From positions 1 to 27,052 of the forward strand of contig JBFELO010000063.1 of the NCBI GenBank assembly GCA_041552055.1: a DNA stretch of 27,052 bases, in the 5' to 3' direction. Below the pieces are notes generated by a model, which saw only the letters and a program-made list of their open reading frames with translations, had not been told where the DNA came from and ran no database searches. The stretch is from JBFELO01 sp041552055 (GTDB taxonomy: Bacteria > Acidobacteriota > Thermoanaerobaculia > Thermoanaerobaculales > Sulfomarinibacteraceae). Shown in pieces: positions 7,963-16,129 of the stretch (position 1 is the stretch's first letter; every line of letters starts with the position of its first letter). The position numbers and the translations under genes are program-made.

Positions 7963-9009
7963 ATGAACCTCGACATCGCGCGTGCGCTCGACTGGCGGTC
8001 GCCGGAGGGCTGGAAAACGGTGACGACGGTCGACGCGCACACGGCAGGCGAGCCGCTCAGGGTGATCCTGTCCGGCTGGCCGGACCTTGGCGGTGGCTCC
8101 ATACTCGAACGGCGACGACGGGCCATGGAGCGCTTCGACGACCTCCGGACCGCCCTGATGTGGGAGCCGCGCGGCCACGCCGACATGTACGGCTGCGTCG
8201 TGCTGTCCCCAGCGTCGGAGGGGGCGGACTTCGGGGTACTGTTCGTGCACAACGAGGGCTTCTCGACCATGTGTGGCCACGGCATCATCGCCGTGACCAC
8301 AGTGATGCTGGAGACCGGGGCGATGACGCGACAGGAGCCCGCGACCGAGGTCCGGATCGACACGCCGGCAGGCATGGTGAGGGCACGGGCACGCATCGAA
8401 GAGGGTCGAGTGACGGAGGTCGCGTTCGAAAACGTGCCGTCGTTCGTGCTCCATCGCGATCGCGTCGTGCAGGTGTCCGGGCTGGGCGACGTGCGCTGTG
8501 ACGTGGCCTTCGGCGGCGCTTTCTACGCTTTGGTGCAAGCAGCCGACGTCGGTGTCGACCTCACTCCAGGGGCGGTCCGTGATCTTCTGGACATGGGAGT
8601 GTCGATCAAGCAAGCGGTGTCGGAACAGCTCGCCATAGAGCATCCGTTCGAGTGCGACCTCGGCTTTCTCTACGGCACCATTTTCACCGGACCGCCGCAC
8701 GCCGAAGGAGCCCACTCGAGAAACGTGTGCGTCTTCGCCGACGGTGAGGTGGATCGATCGCCGACCGGAACCGGGGTCGCCGCCCGGGCGGCGCTGCACG
8801 TGGAGCGCGGCGATCTGGCCATCGGCGCAACCATGGTCGTCGAGAGCATCATCGGCAGCCGATTCCGTGTCACGGCCGTGCGACGCACGCAGTTCGGACC
8901 CCACGCCGCGGTCGTGCCCGAGGTGACGGGCCAGGCCCACATCACGGGTCGACACGAGTTCTGCCTCGACCCGATCGATCTCCTCGCCAATGGGTTCCTC
9001 GTTCGTTGA
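7963..9009 (+). CDS. Proline racemase family; probable trans-3-hydroxy-L-proline dehydratase
   Basis: 348 residues; ATG 7963 has GGAGG at 7953-7957. An upstream in-frame ATG at 7789 would add 58 residues with no family similarity. The N-terminal segment TVDAHTAGEPLRVI is the family hallmark. The first catalytic motif is MCGHG with Cys104. The second is DRSPTGTG with Thr268, where proline racemase and 4-hydroxyproline epimerase carry Cys. Family knowledge: Cys followed by Thr at these positions marks trans-3-hydroxy-L-proline dehydratases (human L3HYPDH and archaeal/bacterial homologues), which lose water to give 1-pyrroline-2-carboxylate. The reductase that would turn this into proline is not in the window. 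There is no signal peptide, so it is cytoplasmic. It lies between an exported Xaa-Pro peptidase and a secreted protease, but gaps of over 200 bp on both sides leave co-transcription unproven. Confidence 0.9.
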   Translation: MNLDIARALDWRSPEGWKTVTTVDAHTAGEPLRVILSGWPDLGGGSILERRRRAMERFDDLRTALMWEPRGHADMYGCVVLSPASEGADFGVLFVHNEGFSTMCGHGIIAVTTVMLETGAMTRQEPATEVRIDTPAGMVRARARIEEGRVTEVAFENVPSFVLHRDRVVQVSGLGDVRCDVAFGGAFYALVQAADVGVDLTPGAVRDLLDMGVSIKQAVSEQLAIEHPFECDLGFLYGTIFTGPPHAEGAHSRNVCVFADGEVDRSPTGTGVAARAALHVERGDLAIGATMVVESIIGSRFRVTAVRRTQFGPHAAVVPEVTGQAHITGRHEFCLDPIDLLANGFLVR

Positions 9010-9210
9010 GGGTCGTCGTCTACGGCTCTCGCCGCCGTGAGCTGAGGTCCGTCGCGGCGTCGCGACGGTGGTGGACGGTCGGGCTGTGTCTGCTGGCTCG
9101 GTGCCTGGAACGTGATGAAGAGCACGGCGAGAGCCGGAATCCCGGCACCGAAAGCAAAAGCTCCGTCAAAGCCATTGACCGTGGGTCGTTGTGTGGGGAA
9201 TAGTCGAGGG

Positions 9211-12006
9211 GTGCGTAGGAACTGTTCCGAAGCGGGACTGTTCGCTTCGGTGGTCCTGGCAGCCTCGCTCGCGAGCGCCATGACCATCGTCGCGCCGTCC
9301 GATCCGATCCGGCTCGCGCTGGACAGCGAGGCCGTCCTGCTGGTGCGCGCGGGCACGAGCTCGGTCGAGCAACGGGGCGCCCTGCTGTACACCAGAACCG
9401 AGCTCGAGGTGTTGGAGCGGGTGCGGGGCTTCCCGGCTCCCGGCGACCTGATAGAACTCGAGGTGCCGGGCGGTGAGTTGCACGGAGTCGGGTTCGCCGT
9501 CGCAGGCACCCCGCGGTTCGAACCCGGCAGGGTGTACCTGGTGTTCGCAGATATGGGGTCGGCCGGCGCGTGGCATCCGCGGCTGATGGCCGACAGCGTG
9601 ATGCGGCGGGACGTCGACCTCGAGGGTCGGCCGATCCTGATGCCTGTGAAGGAGTCGGCCGGAATCGGTCGCCTCTCGCTGGACGGTGGGCCCGCCGACT
9701 TGGTGCTCATGCCGGCGTACGAGACGGAGTTCCTCGCACACCTGCGAGAGGTGCTCACGGGCGGCGCGGACTGGGCGCCGGCCAAGGTGAGGGTCCCACT
9801 CGATCTGCTGCCCGCCGTGACCAAGGCGGTGCCGGCCGGATGCGCCTACATCGACTGGGATGGCCGCAACATCCGCTGGCGTGTGTTCGACACCGGTGGC
9901 TCGCTCGCGATGTACGCCGAGGATACCGCTGATGAGTCGATCTCGGGCGGCGGCTACACCGAGGTCGAGGAGGCCCTCGCCACCTGGAATGCGGTTCCCG
10001 AATCGAGCCTGAGCGTGTTCTACGGTGGCACCAAGGACCTGGGGACCTCCTGGTGCGGCTCGGGGAACCCCCCCTCCGGTGCCGACACCGTGGTGTTCAA
10101 CGATCCCTGCGACGACATCGCCGACCTGTCGGGGTGCTCCGGGACTCTGGCGTATGGCGGGCCGTGGTTCGGTCCTACCCACACGTACGACGGTGAGACC
10201 TGGTACACCGCCACGTCATGGTTCGTTGTAGTGAACGACGGCGCCGGTTGTATGGGCTCGACCAACTACCGCCGGATGCTGGCTCATGAAATGGGCCACG
10301 GTCTCGGCTTCGGCCACGTGGCCGACCCCACCGCGCTGATGTACTACCAGTGCTGCAACGAGCACAACGCCCTTGACGTCATGTGCACGCAGTACACCTA
10401 CCCGGAGGGAGGCGCGCCGCCCGCGACCAGCACGCCGACGCCGCCCGCGCCCGGGAGTCCCACGTTCACCCCGACCAGCACAGCAACCCCGACTCGGACA
10501 CCGACGGTGGGAATCTCGACTCCCACGCGGACTCCGACCCGGACCCCCACGCCCCCTCCGGCGTCCACACCGACCCCGACCAGGACCAGAACCCCGACCA
10601 GAACGCCTACGCCGTACCACAGCCCGACGCCGACCTCACCGGCCCGGCCGGAGGAGATCATCGTGCCGGTGGTCGCCCACGTCGACGGCGTGGGCGGGAC
10701 CCCTTGGCGGTCCGATCTCAGCATCACCAACCGCGAGAGCCTTCCGATCGAGGTCAAGCTTCGCTATCAACCGGCCGCCGACACGATGCTCAGCCGCAAG
10801 TACACCTTGCAGGCGTACCAGACACTGCTCTTCGAGGACATCGTGCAGACGGTGTTCAGGGCCGGAGAGGGTCGGGGGCCGATTCGAGTCGAAACTCTGG
10901 GCTTCGACATCGTCGAGCCGGCGGTGGCGTCCCGGACCGTTGCCGAGCGCAGCTTCGGCACCTACGGCCAGGGCATGCCGGCGGTCGTGCGGCCGCGATC
11001 CGGGACCTTCTACCTGCCCGGCCTACGCAACGACGACGACTACCGCAGCAACGTTGCCGTGACCGCGACGACCGAGGGCGCCGTCGTCGCCGCCTTCGCG
11101 CTGTACCGCGGCACGAGAGGTCTGGTCGCCGGCGGAGTCATCCGGTCCGTGGCGGCCGGCGAGCAGCGGCAGTGGTCGCTGGACCAGCTGTTCCCCGGGC
11201 ATGCCAACCCGGGCGAGCCGATGACGGTCGAGGTGAGACTGTCTGGACCGGGCGTCACCTATGCCTCGGTGGTGGATAACGCCTCGACCGACGCGGTGAC
11301 CTACATCGGCACGCAGCCCGCCCACGAATGGGTGGTGCCGGCGGTGGCCCACATCGCGGGCAGGGACGGCACGTTCTGGAGCTCGGACGTGACGGTCGCC
11401 AACCTCGGCACCCGCGGTGCGGATATCGACCTCGAGTACCTGCCGGAGAGGACCGACAATTCGGGCGGCGGAATCCTGAGGCCGAGACTGCGCATCCGGG
11501 CGGGCTCCACCTACTGCTTCGAGGACGCGGTGCTCGACCAGTTCGGCATCGACGACGGCAAGGGTGTGCTGCGCATCTCGTCCAGTCGACCCATCGTGGT
11601 GACGTCGCGTTCGTGGACCGCCGGGCCCAACTCCGGTACCACGGGCCATGGCCTGCGGCCGGTCGTGAAGGAAACGCTGGGGCGTGACACGGCGGTTCTG
11701 CCGGGAATCCGGGTGCGGGACGGCTTCCGCACGAACGTGGGCGTGGTGACCGGCGAGACGTGGGCCTCGGTGCGGCTCCGGCTGCGTGACCAGAGCGGAG
11801 CGGAGCATGCCGACACCTACGTCAATGTGCCCGCGCGCTCGATGCGCCAGTGGTCATTGGAGAGTCTGTTCGGAGCCCGTCAGGTCGAGGAGCTCGACCC
11901 GACGGGCTCCCTGGTGCTGGACTCGGACGCCGACTTCTTCGCATACCTGGTCGTGATCGACGGCTCCTCGCAGGATCCCGTGTTTTTCTTGCCCGCCCGG
12001 GATTGA
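9211..12006 (+). CDS. Secreted matrixin-like zinc metalloprotease with Pro/Thr stalk and duplicated C-terminal module
   Basis: About 931 residues. I prefer GTG 9211 because it places a signal peptide at the extreme N-terminus (RRN, then LFASVVLAASLASA). GTG 9112/ATG 9115 are in frame but would put 32-33 residues ahead of it, and the ribosome site is unclear in every case. After the signal comes a beta-rich region (about 35-200; APGDLIELEVPGG and FEPGRVYLVFAD), then a metzincin-like domain with HEMGHGLGFGH (His359, Glu360, His363, His369) and a Met-turn candidate ALMYY. A stalk of Thr-Pro-Arg repeats (about 404-480) leads to two tandem copies of a module of about 220 residues. Matrixins are extracellular zinc endopeptidases; the C-terminal modules probably bind surface or substrate. 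The catalytic His/Glu set is intact. The substrate is unknown; collagen-like protein is suggested only by the two genes upstream. Confidence 0.9.
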   Translation: MRRNCSEAGLFASVVLAASLASAMTIVAPSDPIRLALDSEAVLLVRAGTSSVEQRGALLYTRTELEVLERVRGFPAPGDLIELEVPGGELHGVGFAVAGTPRFEPGRVYLVFADMGSAGAWHPRLMADSVMRRDVDLEGRPILMPVKESAGIGRLSLDGGPADLVLMPAYETEFLAHLREVLTGGADWAPAKVRVPLDLLPAVTKAVPAGCAYIDWDGRNIRWRVFDTGGSLAMYAEDTADESISGGGYTEVEEALATWNAVPESSLSVFYGGTKDLGTSWCGSGNPPSGADTVVFNDPCDDIADLSGCSGTLAYGGPWFGPTHTYDGETWYTATSWFVVVNDGAGCMGSTNYRRMLAHEMGHGLGFGHVADPTALMYYQCCNEHNALDVMCTQYTYPEGGAPPATSTPTPPAPGSPTFTPTSTATPTRTPTVGISTPTRTPTRTPTPPPASTPTPTRTRTPTRTPTPYHSPTPTSPARPEEIIVPVVAHVDGVGGTPWRSDLSITNRESLPIEVKLRYQPAADTMLSRKYTLQAYQTLLFEDIVQTVFRAGEGRGPIRVETLGFDIVEPAVASRTVAERSFGTYGQGMPAVVRPRSGTFYLPGLRNDDDYRSNVAVTATTEGAVVAAFALYRGTRGLVAGGVIRSVAAGEQRQWSLDQLFPGHANPGEPMTVEVRLSGPGVTYASVVDNASTDAVTYIGTQPAHEWVVPAVAHIAGRDGTFWSSDVTVANLGTRGADIDLEYLPERTDNSGGGILRPRLRIRAGSTYCFEDAVLDQFGIDDGKGVLRISSSRPIVVTSRSWTAGPNSGTTGHGLRPVVKETLGRDTAVLPGIRVRDGFRTNVGVVTGETWASVRLRLRDQSGAEHADTYVNVPARSMRQWSLESLFGARQVEELDPTGSLVLDSDADFFAYLVVIDGSSQDPVFFLPARD
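10421..10650 (+). repeat. Low-complexity Thr/Pro/Arg stalk-coding repeats
   Basis: Degenerate tandem ACCCCGAC/CGGAC-type hexamers encode TPTP, TPTRTP and similar runs of about 75 residues between the catalytic domain and the C-terminal modules. The strand bias (C-rich on the plus strand) leaves long open frames on the opposite strand that encode only Gly/Val repeats. Such stalks are typically extended and O-glycosylated, and are prone to length variation. Confidence 0.85.
10654..12003 (+). repeat. Tandem duplication of an approximately 220-residue extracellular module
   Basis: Copy 1 runs from about 10654 and copy 2 from about 11326. Matched landmarks in order: IVPVVAHVDGVGGTPWRSD / VVPAVAHIAGRDGTFWSSD; LRYQP / LEYLP; LLFEDIV / YCFEDAV; FYLPGLRNDDDYRSNV / AVLPGIRVRDGFRTNV; RQWSLDQLF / RQWSLESLF. 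Each copy seems to hold two beta-sandwich-like halves (one around S.D..I.N, one around SNV.V). The copies have diverged greatly at DNA level, so this is an old duplication. I do not know a named family for it. Confidence 0.85.
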
Positions 12007-12159
12007 CATCCCCCTCCTCAACGCGCCTTGTGAAGTGCAGAAACGGAGATGCCCTACAAGGGCCCGTGTGACTGCTGGGTTTATTGAGGTGCTCTGAGAA
12101 TCGGAAGACGGGTCCAGGGGCTCGGGACTCTGGGGGTGCGAGACGTGGTTCGAGGGGCA

Positions 12160-12549
12160 GTGAATGAACGAGTCCGTCAACCGATCAGATCATTCAAAGA
12201 TCTCGTCGCATGGCAGAAAGCATTCGAGCTCTGTATCGACGTGCACCGGCAGACCGCGCGTTTCCCTCCCGAAGAGAGATACGGGTTGAGTTGTGATTTA
12301 CGAAAGACGTCGCGGTCGGTGGTGTGCAACATTGCCGAGGGGCATCAGCGTGCCTCCACCAGGGAGTTCGTCAGGTTCCTGGACATCGCTTTGGCTTCGA
12401 TTGCCGAACTTGAGACACAGATCCTCCTCGCGCATCGCCTCGGTCTGTTCGGCGTGGATCCCGGAAGAGGATTGCTGGCTCTCGCGGACGACGTTGGTCG
12501 ACTGCTGCAAGCCCTTCGAGGCCAAGTCGGTCGCCGGCTGTTGTGGTGA
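12160..12549 (+). CDS. Four-helix-bundle protein (23S rRNA intervening-sequence protein family)
   Basis: About 129 residues. The start is uncertain: GTG 12160 (GAGGGG at 12152-12157, rather close) is placed just before the family core; GTG 12136 and GTG 12145 are alternatives. The sequence has the family landmarks: SFKDLVAWQKAFEL near the N-terminus, then LSCDLRKTSRSVVCNIAEG, then STREFVRFLDIALASIAELETQI. The four long amphipathic helices match the known fold (pentameric in solved members). The family was first found encoded within 23S rRNA intervening sequences, but most members, like this one, are free-standing; their function is unsettled and they are scattered patchily among genomes, which suggests mobility. 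Its base composition is somewhat less GC-biased than its neighbours, and a long inverted repeat lies downstream. Confidence 0.88.
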   Translation: MNERVRQPIRSFKDLVAWQKAFELCIDVHRQTARFPPEERYGLSCDLRKTSRSVVCNIAEGHQRASTREFVRFLDIALASIAELETQILLAHRLGLFGVDPGRGLLALADDVGRLLQALRGQVGRRLLW

Positions 12550-12678
12550 CAGCTCGCAGGCGAGAGAGGCGAGCCCTGCCAATGAGTAGTTGGCAACGAT
12601 GACGATGGAGAAGACCGCCTCGGGTGTCAGATCGTCGACGCGAAAGGCAGGCCGACGACAGCGCGTCGTGCGGGCGTG

Positions 12679-12767
12679 CCGGGTATGACGTTTCGAGGCC
12701 TTCCATCGCAGCGAATATAGTCTCGCGGCGGGACCTCGAAACGTCATACCGGGCTCCTTCGGGGAGC
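12679..12767. repeat. Long inverted repeat (17-bp perfect arms) plus adjacent small hairpin
   Basis: The arms GGTATGACGTTTCGAGG (12682-12698) and its exact reverse complement (12735-12751) flank a 36-base loop. Beyond one mismatch, three further outer bases pair. A second stem directly abuts the right arm: GCTCC (12753-12757), TTCGG loop, GGAGC (12763-12767). The element lies in the 288-bp gap between the four-helix-bundle gene and the convergent hydroxylase operon. No other gene is evident in that gap. It could be a bidirectional terminator, a protein-binding palindrome or a dispersed palindromic repeat. Confidence 0.8.
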
Positions 12768-12837
12768 GCGATGGGGAGAGGGCGCGTCAGCATCCAGGAT
12801 CCAGAATCGAGCGGGTGGCGGCTCCAGCTCCTTCTCG

Positions 12838-13812
12838 CTAGGACCTCAACCGCTCCAACTCATCCGTGATGAGCCCCCGGAACAGCAACACCTTGTACCC
12901 GTTCTTGGCGAGTGGCTCGGCGCCGGCCACCGCCGCCTCGGCCGCCGCGGCCACCGCCGACCCATCAAGGGTCGTGCCGATGATGGCAGCCTCGACGCCC
13001 TGCGCCCGCCACGGCACGGGTGCCGCGCCCGACAGGAAGACCCGGGCACCCGCGATAACGGACCCTTCGAACCTCAGGACCATCGCGACGCCGGCAAGGG
13101 CGAAATCCCACGACGCGCGCGCCCGCACCTTGCGGTAGGAGGCGCGGGAGTCTTCGGGCGGTGGCCGCAGCACGATCTCGGTGAGGATCTCGTCAGGTTC
13201 GAGCACGGTTTCCCGCTGTGGGTTTTCCGACGGGAGTACGTGCAGCTTCTCTACCGGCACCGAGCGGCTGGATGACGGCCCGCTGATCCGACAGATCGCG
13301 CCGTGCGCCGCGAGTGCGGGAGCGGTGTCGGAGGGGTGCACGATGAAGCACGTGTCGCCGCCGAAGATGCAGTGGTACTGGTTCTCGCCCTCGTAGGCGA
13401 AGCACGTCTCGCCGCCCTTGCGCACGCAGTCGAACTCACCCCGGTAGTACCAGCAGCGCGGCTTCTGACACAGGTTGCCGGCGATCGTTCCCTGGTTTCT
13501 GAGCTGCGGGCTGGCGACCACCTGTGCGGCGTCGTGGAGCGCACCGTACTGTCGAGCGATGATGTCGTTGCTGCCGATCTCCGAGATGGTCGTCAGCGCT
13601 CCGATGCGCAGGCCGCCGTCCGAGGTCCGCGAGATCCCCCGAAGCTCCGGAACCCGGCTGAGGCTGACCACCTTGTCCGCGGCGAAGACTCCGTCGTGCA
13701 GGCAGCCGAGAAGGTCGGTTCCGCCGCCATGGACGCGGGCGTTCCCGCCCTCGAGCTGTGCCAGAGCATCGGCGAGAGAGGTTGGTCGGACGATTGAAAA
13801 GCTGGGAAGCAT
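12838..13812 (-). CDS. Molybdenum hydroxylase FAD-binding subunit with [4Fe-4S] cysteines (PaoB/YagS-like)
   Basis: 324 residues. ATG 13812 starts 1 base past the stop of the Mo subunit, with GGAGG (13818-13822) inside the end of that gene, so the two are translationally coupled. The N-terminal FAD domain has VHGGGTDLLG (about 27-36) and the NQGTIAGNL segment (about 106-114) of xanthine-dehydrogenase FAD subunits. Four Cys follow (115, 120, 129 and 137, in CQKPRC and CVRKGGETC), the arrangement that binds an extra [4Fe-4S] cluster in PaoB and 4-hydroxybenzoyl-CoA reductase beta subunits. The CO-dehydrogenase flavoprotein C-terminal domain completes the protein. Its role is to pass electrons from the iron-sulfur subunit to the acceptor through FAD. 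It is the last gene of the operon; no XdhC/PaoD-type chaperone follows. Confidence 0.93.
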   Translation of the reverse strand: MLPSFSIVRPTSLADALAQLEGGNARVHGGGTDLLGCLHDGVFAADKVVSLSRVPELRGISRTSDGGLRIGALTTISEIGSNDIIARQYGALHDAAQVVASPQLRNQGTIAGNLCQKPRCWYYRGEFDCVRKGGETCFAYEGENQYHCIFGGDTCFIVHPSDTAPALAAHGAICRISGPSSSRSVPVEKLHVLPSENPQRETVLEPDEILTEIVLRPPPEDSRASYRKVRARASWDFALAGVAMVLRFEGSVIAGARVFLSGAAPVPWRAQGVEAAIIGTTLDGSAVAAAAEAAVAGAEPLAKNGYKVLLFRGLITDELERLRS

Positions 13813-13813
13813 G

Positions 13814-16129
13814 TCAGGCCTCCTTGCTCTGCTGGGCGAGCAGCTCGACCAGCCGCACCGCGTTGGTCGGCGCGTGGGTGACCCGCACGCCGGTCGCGTC
13901 GTGGACGGCGTTGGCGATCGCCGCCGCGGTCGGGATCGTCACCGGCTCGCCGACCCCCTTCGTGCTCGTGGTGTTGCACTCGTGATCTTCGAGGTCGATC
14001 GCGAGCGACGCCATGTCCACCGGAACGTCGAGCGCGGTCGGAATCTTGTAGTCGTGGAGGTTCAGGTTGACCATCTTTCCGGTCTGGGACCCGTCGAGCA
14101 CGCGCTCCTCGGTCATCGCGAATCCAATCCCCATGGTGATGCCGCCGAACACCTGGTTGTCGTAGGTGAGTCGGTTGAGAACCCGACCGGACTCGTTGGC
14201 GCCGAGGAACCGCAGGATTGTGATCTCGCCGGTGCGCGTGTTGACCTCGACCTCGCAGAACTGAGCCGCGAACGGGCTGACCACTTTGCCCTCGGGGTTG
14301 GGACCGCGGTAGCCGACGCCGACGATGGTGCCGCGCCGCTGCAGGCCCTCGATCTCGTCGATCGCCAGTTTCTTCTCGGCGTCGGCCAGCGACACCACCT
14401 CGCCACCGGTCAGATCGAGCTCGTCGACGCTGACCTCGAGCTGCTCGGCCGCGAACTCGACGAGCTGCTTCTTGACCTTGTACGCCGCTTCACGCGCCGC
14501 CGGCGAATCGGTCGGCACCGTCTTCGAACCGCCCGACGACGTGGCGTACTGAGTTGTCCCGGTGTCCGCGCTTTCGATCCTGATGGCATCGGGGTCGACG
14601 CCGAGCTCTTCGGCGACGACCATCGCCATGACGGTGCGGGTGCCGGTGCCGATGTCCGACGCCCCCATGTTCAGGGTGACGCTGCCGTCGCTGTACATGC
14701 TCACGACGACGGTCGACGGCGGTCCGCCACCGCCCGCCACCCACACACACGCCGCAACGCCAACGCCTCGCTTGACGTGGCCGTCGCCCTTGGGCGCCTT
14801 TTTCGCCTGCTCCCAGCCGAACGCCTTCGCTCCCTCCCTGAGGCATTGAGCGAGCCCGGTGGTCGTGAACGGCTGATCCCCGCGCGCCTGGCTCACCACG
14901 GGTACGTTGCGGAGCCGCAGCTCGACCGGATCCATGCCGAGCTCGGCGGCGAGGGCGTCCATCATCTGCTCGATCGCCCACGCACCCTGCGGGTGCCCCG
15001 GCGCGCGCATTGGCCGCGACGGGCCGGCGTTGATGTAGGCGAGCTCGTTCCTGGTGCGCACGTTTGGACAGGCGTACAGGTCCTTGACCACCCAGTCGAC
15101 GAGGCCCGCCCCGCCTCCGGTTGGGTTGCCGGCCGAGCTCAGACACTCGAACTCGATCGCGGTCAAGGTGCCGTCCTGCTTCGCGCCGACTTTGAGCCGC
15201 ATGTTGGTGCCGGGGCGGTTCCCGGCGACCAGCATTTCCTCCTCGCGAGAGAGAAACAGCTTGACCGGTCGGGCCGTCTTCCTGGCGAGCAGCGCTGCGA
15301 TGACGGTGTACTTGGAAGGCTGGAGCTTGGATCCGAAGCCACCCCCCATGTACGGGCAGATCACCCGGACGTTGGCGAACGGCAGCCCGAGCGTCCACGC
15401 CACACGCATCTGGCTGACGTAGACGCCTTGCAGCGACTCCCACAGCGTGAGCCGGTTGCCGTCCCACCTGGCGACGCAGCCGTGCAGCTCCATCGGGGTG
15501 TGGATCTCGAACTCGGTGCGGTAGGTCTGCTCGAGCACGACGTCGGCCTCGACAAAGCCGGCCTCGACGTCGCCGCGCTCGTGGGTGTCCGGTTCGCCCT
15601 GCTGGTTGCCGGCGTCGTACAGCTTGGGGGAGTCGTCGGCAAGCGCCTCGCGCTCGTCCGAGAGGTGGGGCAGGAGCTCGTACTCGACCGCGATGGCGCG
15701 CAGCGCATCGCGCGCCTGCTGCGGCGTCTCGGCCGCCACCGCCGCCACAGCCTCGCCCTCGTGCCGACAGACCGAATCGAACAGCTTGGTCTTTTCGGTC
15801 CTGCTGTAGTACCAGTCCAGGTCGGCCTCGGGCGATGCTCCCGTCAGAACTGCAGCCACTCCAGGCATCTGTTCGGCCGCGGACGAGTCGACCCTCGTCA
15901 CCCGAGCGTGCGCGTGGGGGCAGCGCAAAATCGCGGCGTAGAGCATGTCCGGCAGAATCACGTCAGAGGGGTAGATCGCGGTGCCGCTGACCCGCTCGTA
16001 GCCGTCCACGCGCGGCCGGCGCTGTCCGACGATGTCGGTCGAGCGCCACGGCGCAGGGTACTCGGTCGGCTCCGGAGTCTCGGGCGTGGCGCCGTCGATG
16101 TAATAGAAGATCTCGGGGTCGCGTGTCAT
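13814..16129 (-). CDS. Molybdenum hydroxylase large subunit (aldehyde oxidoreductase, xanthine dehydrogenase family, PaoC-like)
   Basis: 771 residues. ATG 16129 overlaps the stop of the 2Fe-2S gene (ATGA), so translation is coupled. An a/b-hammerhead domain lies at the start (RRPRVDGYERVSGTAIYPSD), followed by the Mo-cofactor domains: YMGGGFGSK, NAMRAPG-type loop (PMRAPGHPQG), GASDIGTGT, and KGVGEPVTIPTAAAIANAV near the C-terminus, where Glu728 is the expected catalytic base. Family knowledge: such enzymes hydroxylate aldehydes or N-heterocycles with water-derived oxygen at a Mo-pyranopterin site; PaoABC uses the cytosine dinucleotide form of the cofactor. The substrate cannot be read from sequence. 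The protein has no signal of its own and would be exported with the Tat-bearing small subunit. The gene order 2Fe-2S, Mo, FAD differs from E. coli paoABC. Confidence 0.95.
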   Translation of the reverse strand: MTRDPEIFYYIDGATPETPEPTEYPAPWRSTDIVGQRRPRVDGYERVSGTAIYPSDVILPDMLYAAILRCPHAHARVTRVDSSAAEQMPGVAAVLTGASPEADLDWYYSRTEKTKLFDSVCRHEGEAVAAVAAETPQQARDALRAIAVEYELLPHLSDEREALADDSPKLYDAGNQQGEPDTHERGDVEAGFVEADVVLEQTYRTEFEIHTPMELHGCVARWDGNRLTLWESLQGVYVSQMRVAWTLGLPFANVRVICPYMGGGFGSKLQPSKYTVIAALLARKTARPVKLFLSREEEMLVAGNRPGTNMRLKVGAKQDGTLTAIEFECLSSAGNPTGGGAGLVDWVVKDLYACPNVRTRNELAYINAGPSRPMRAPGHPQGAWAIEQMMDALAAELGMDPVELRLRNVPVVSQARGDQPFTTTGLAQCLREGAKAFGWEQAKKAPKGDGHVKRGVGVAACVWVAGGGGPPSTVVVSMYSDGSVTLNMGASDIGTGTRTVMAMVVAEELGVDPDAIRIESADTGTTQYATSSGGSKTVPTDSPAAREAAYKVKKQLVEFAAEQLEVSVDELDLTGGEVVSLADAEKKLAIDEIEGLQRRGTIVGVGYRGPNPEGKVVSPFAAQFCEVEVNTRTGEITILRFLGANESGRVLNRLTYDNQVFGGITMGIGFAMTEERVLDGSQTGKMVNLNLHDYKIPTALDVPVDMASLAIDLEDHECNTTSTKGVGEPVTIPTAAAIANAVHDATGVRVTHAPTNAVRLVELLAQQSKEA

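Noticed and set aside
9075..9185. Minus-strand hydrophobic stretch (FDGAFAFGAGIPALAVLFITF) resembling the last helix of an MFS transporter
   Set aside because: Only one helix long, no upstream or downstream family sequence and no clear stop; could be a decayed gene end but cannot be supported.
10421..10650. CRISPR-like or tandem repeat array
   Set aside because: The repeats are degenerate hexamers in frame with a coding sequence and encode a Thr/Pro stalk; there are no spacers.
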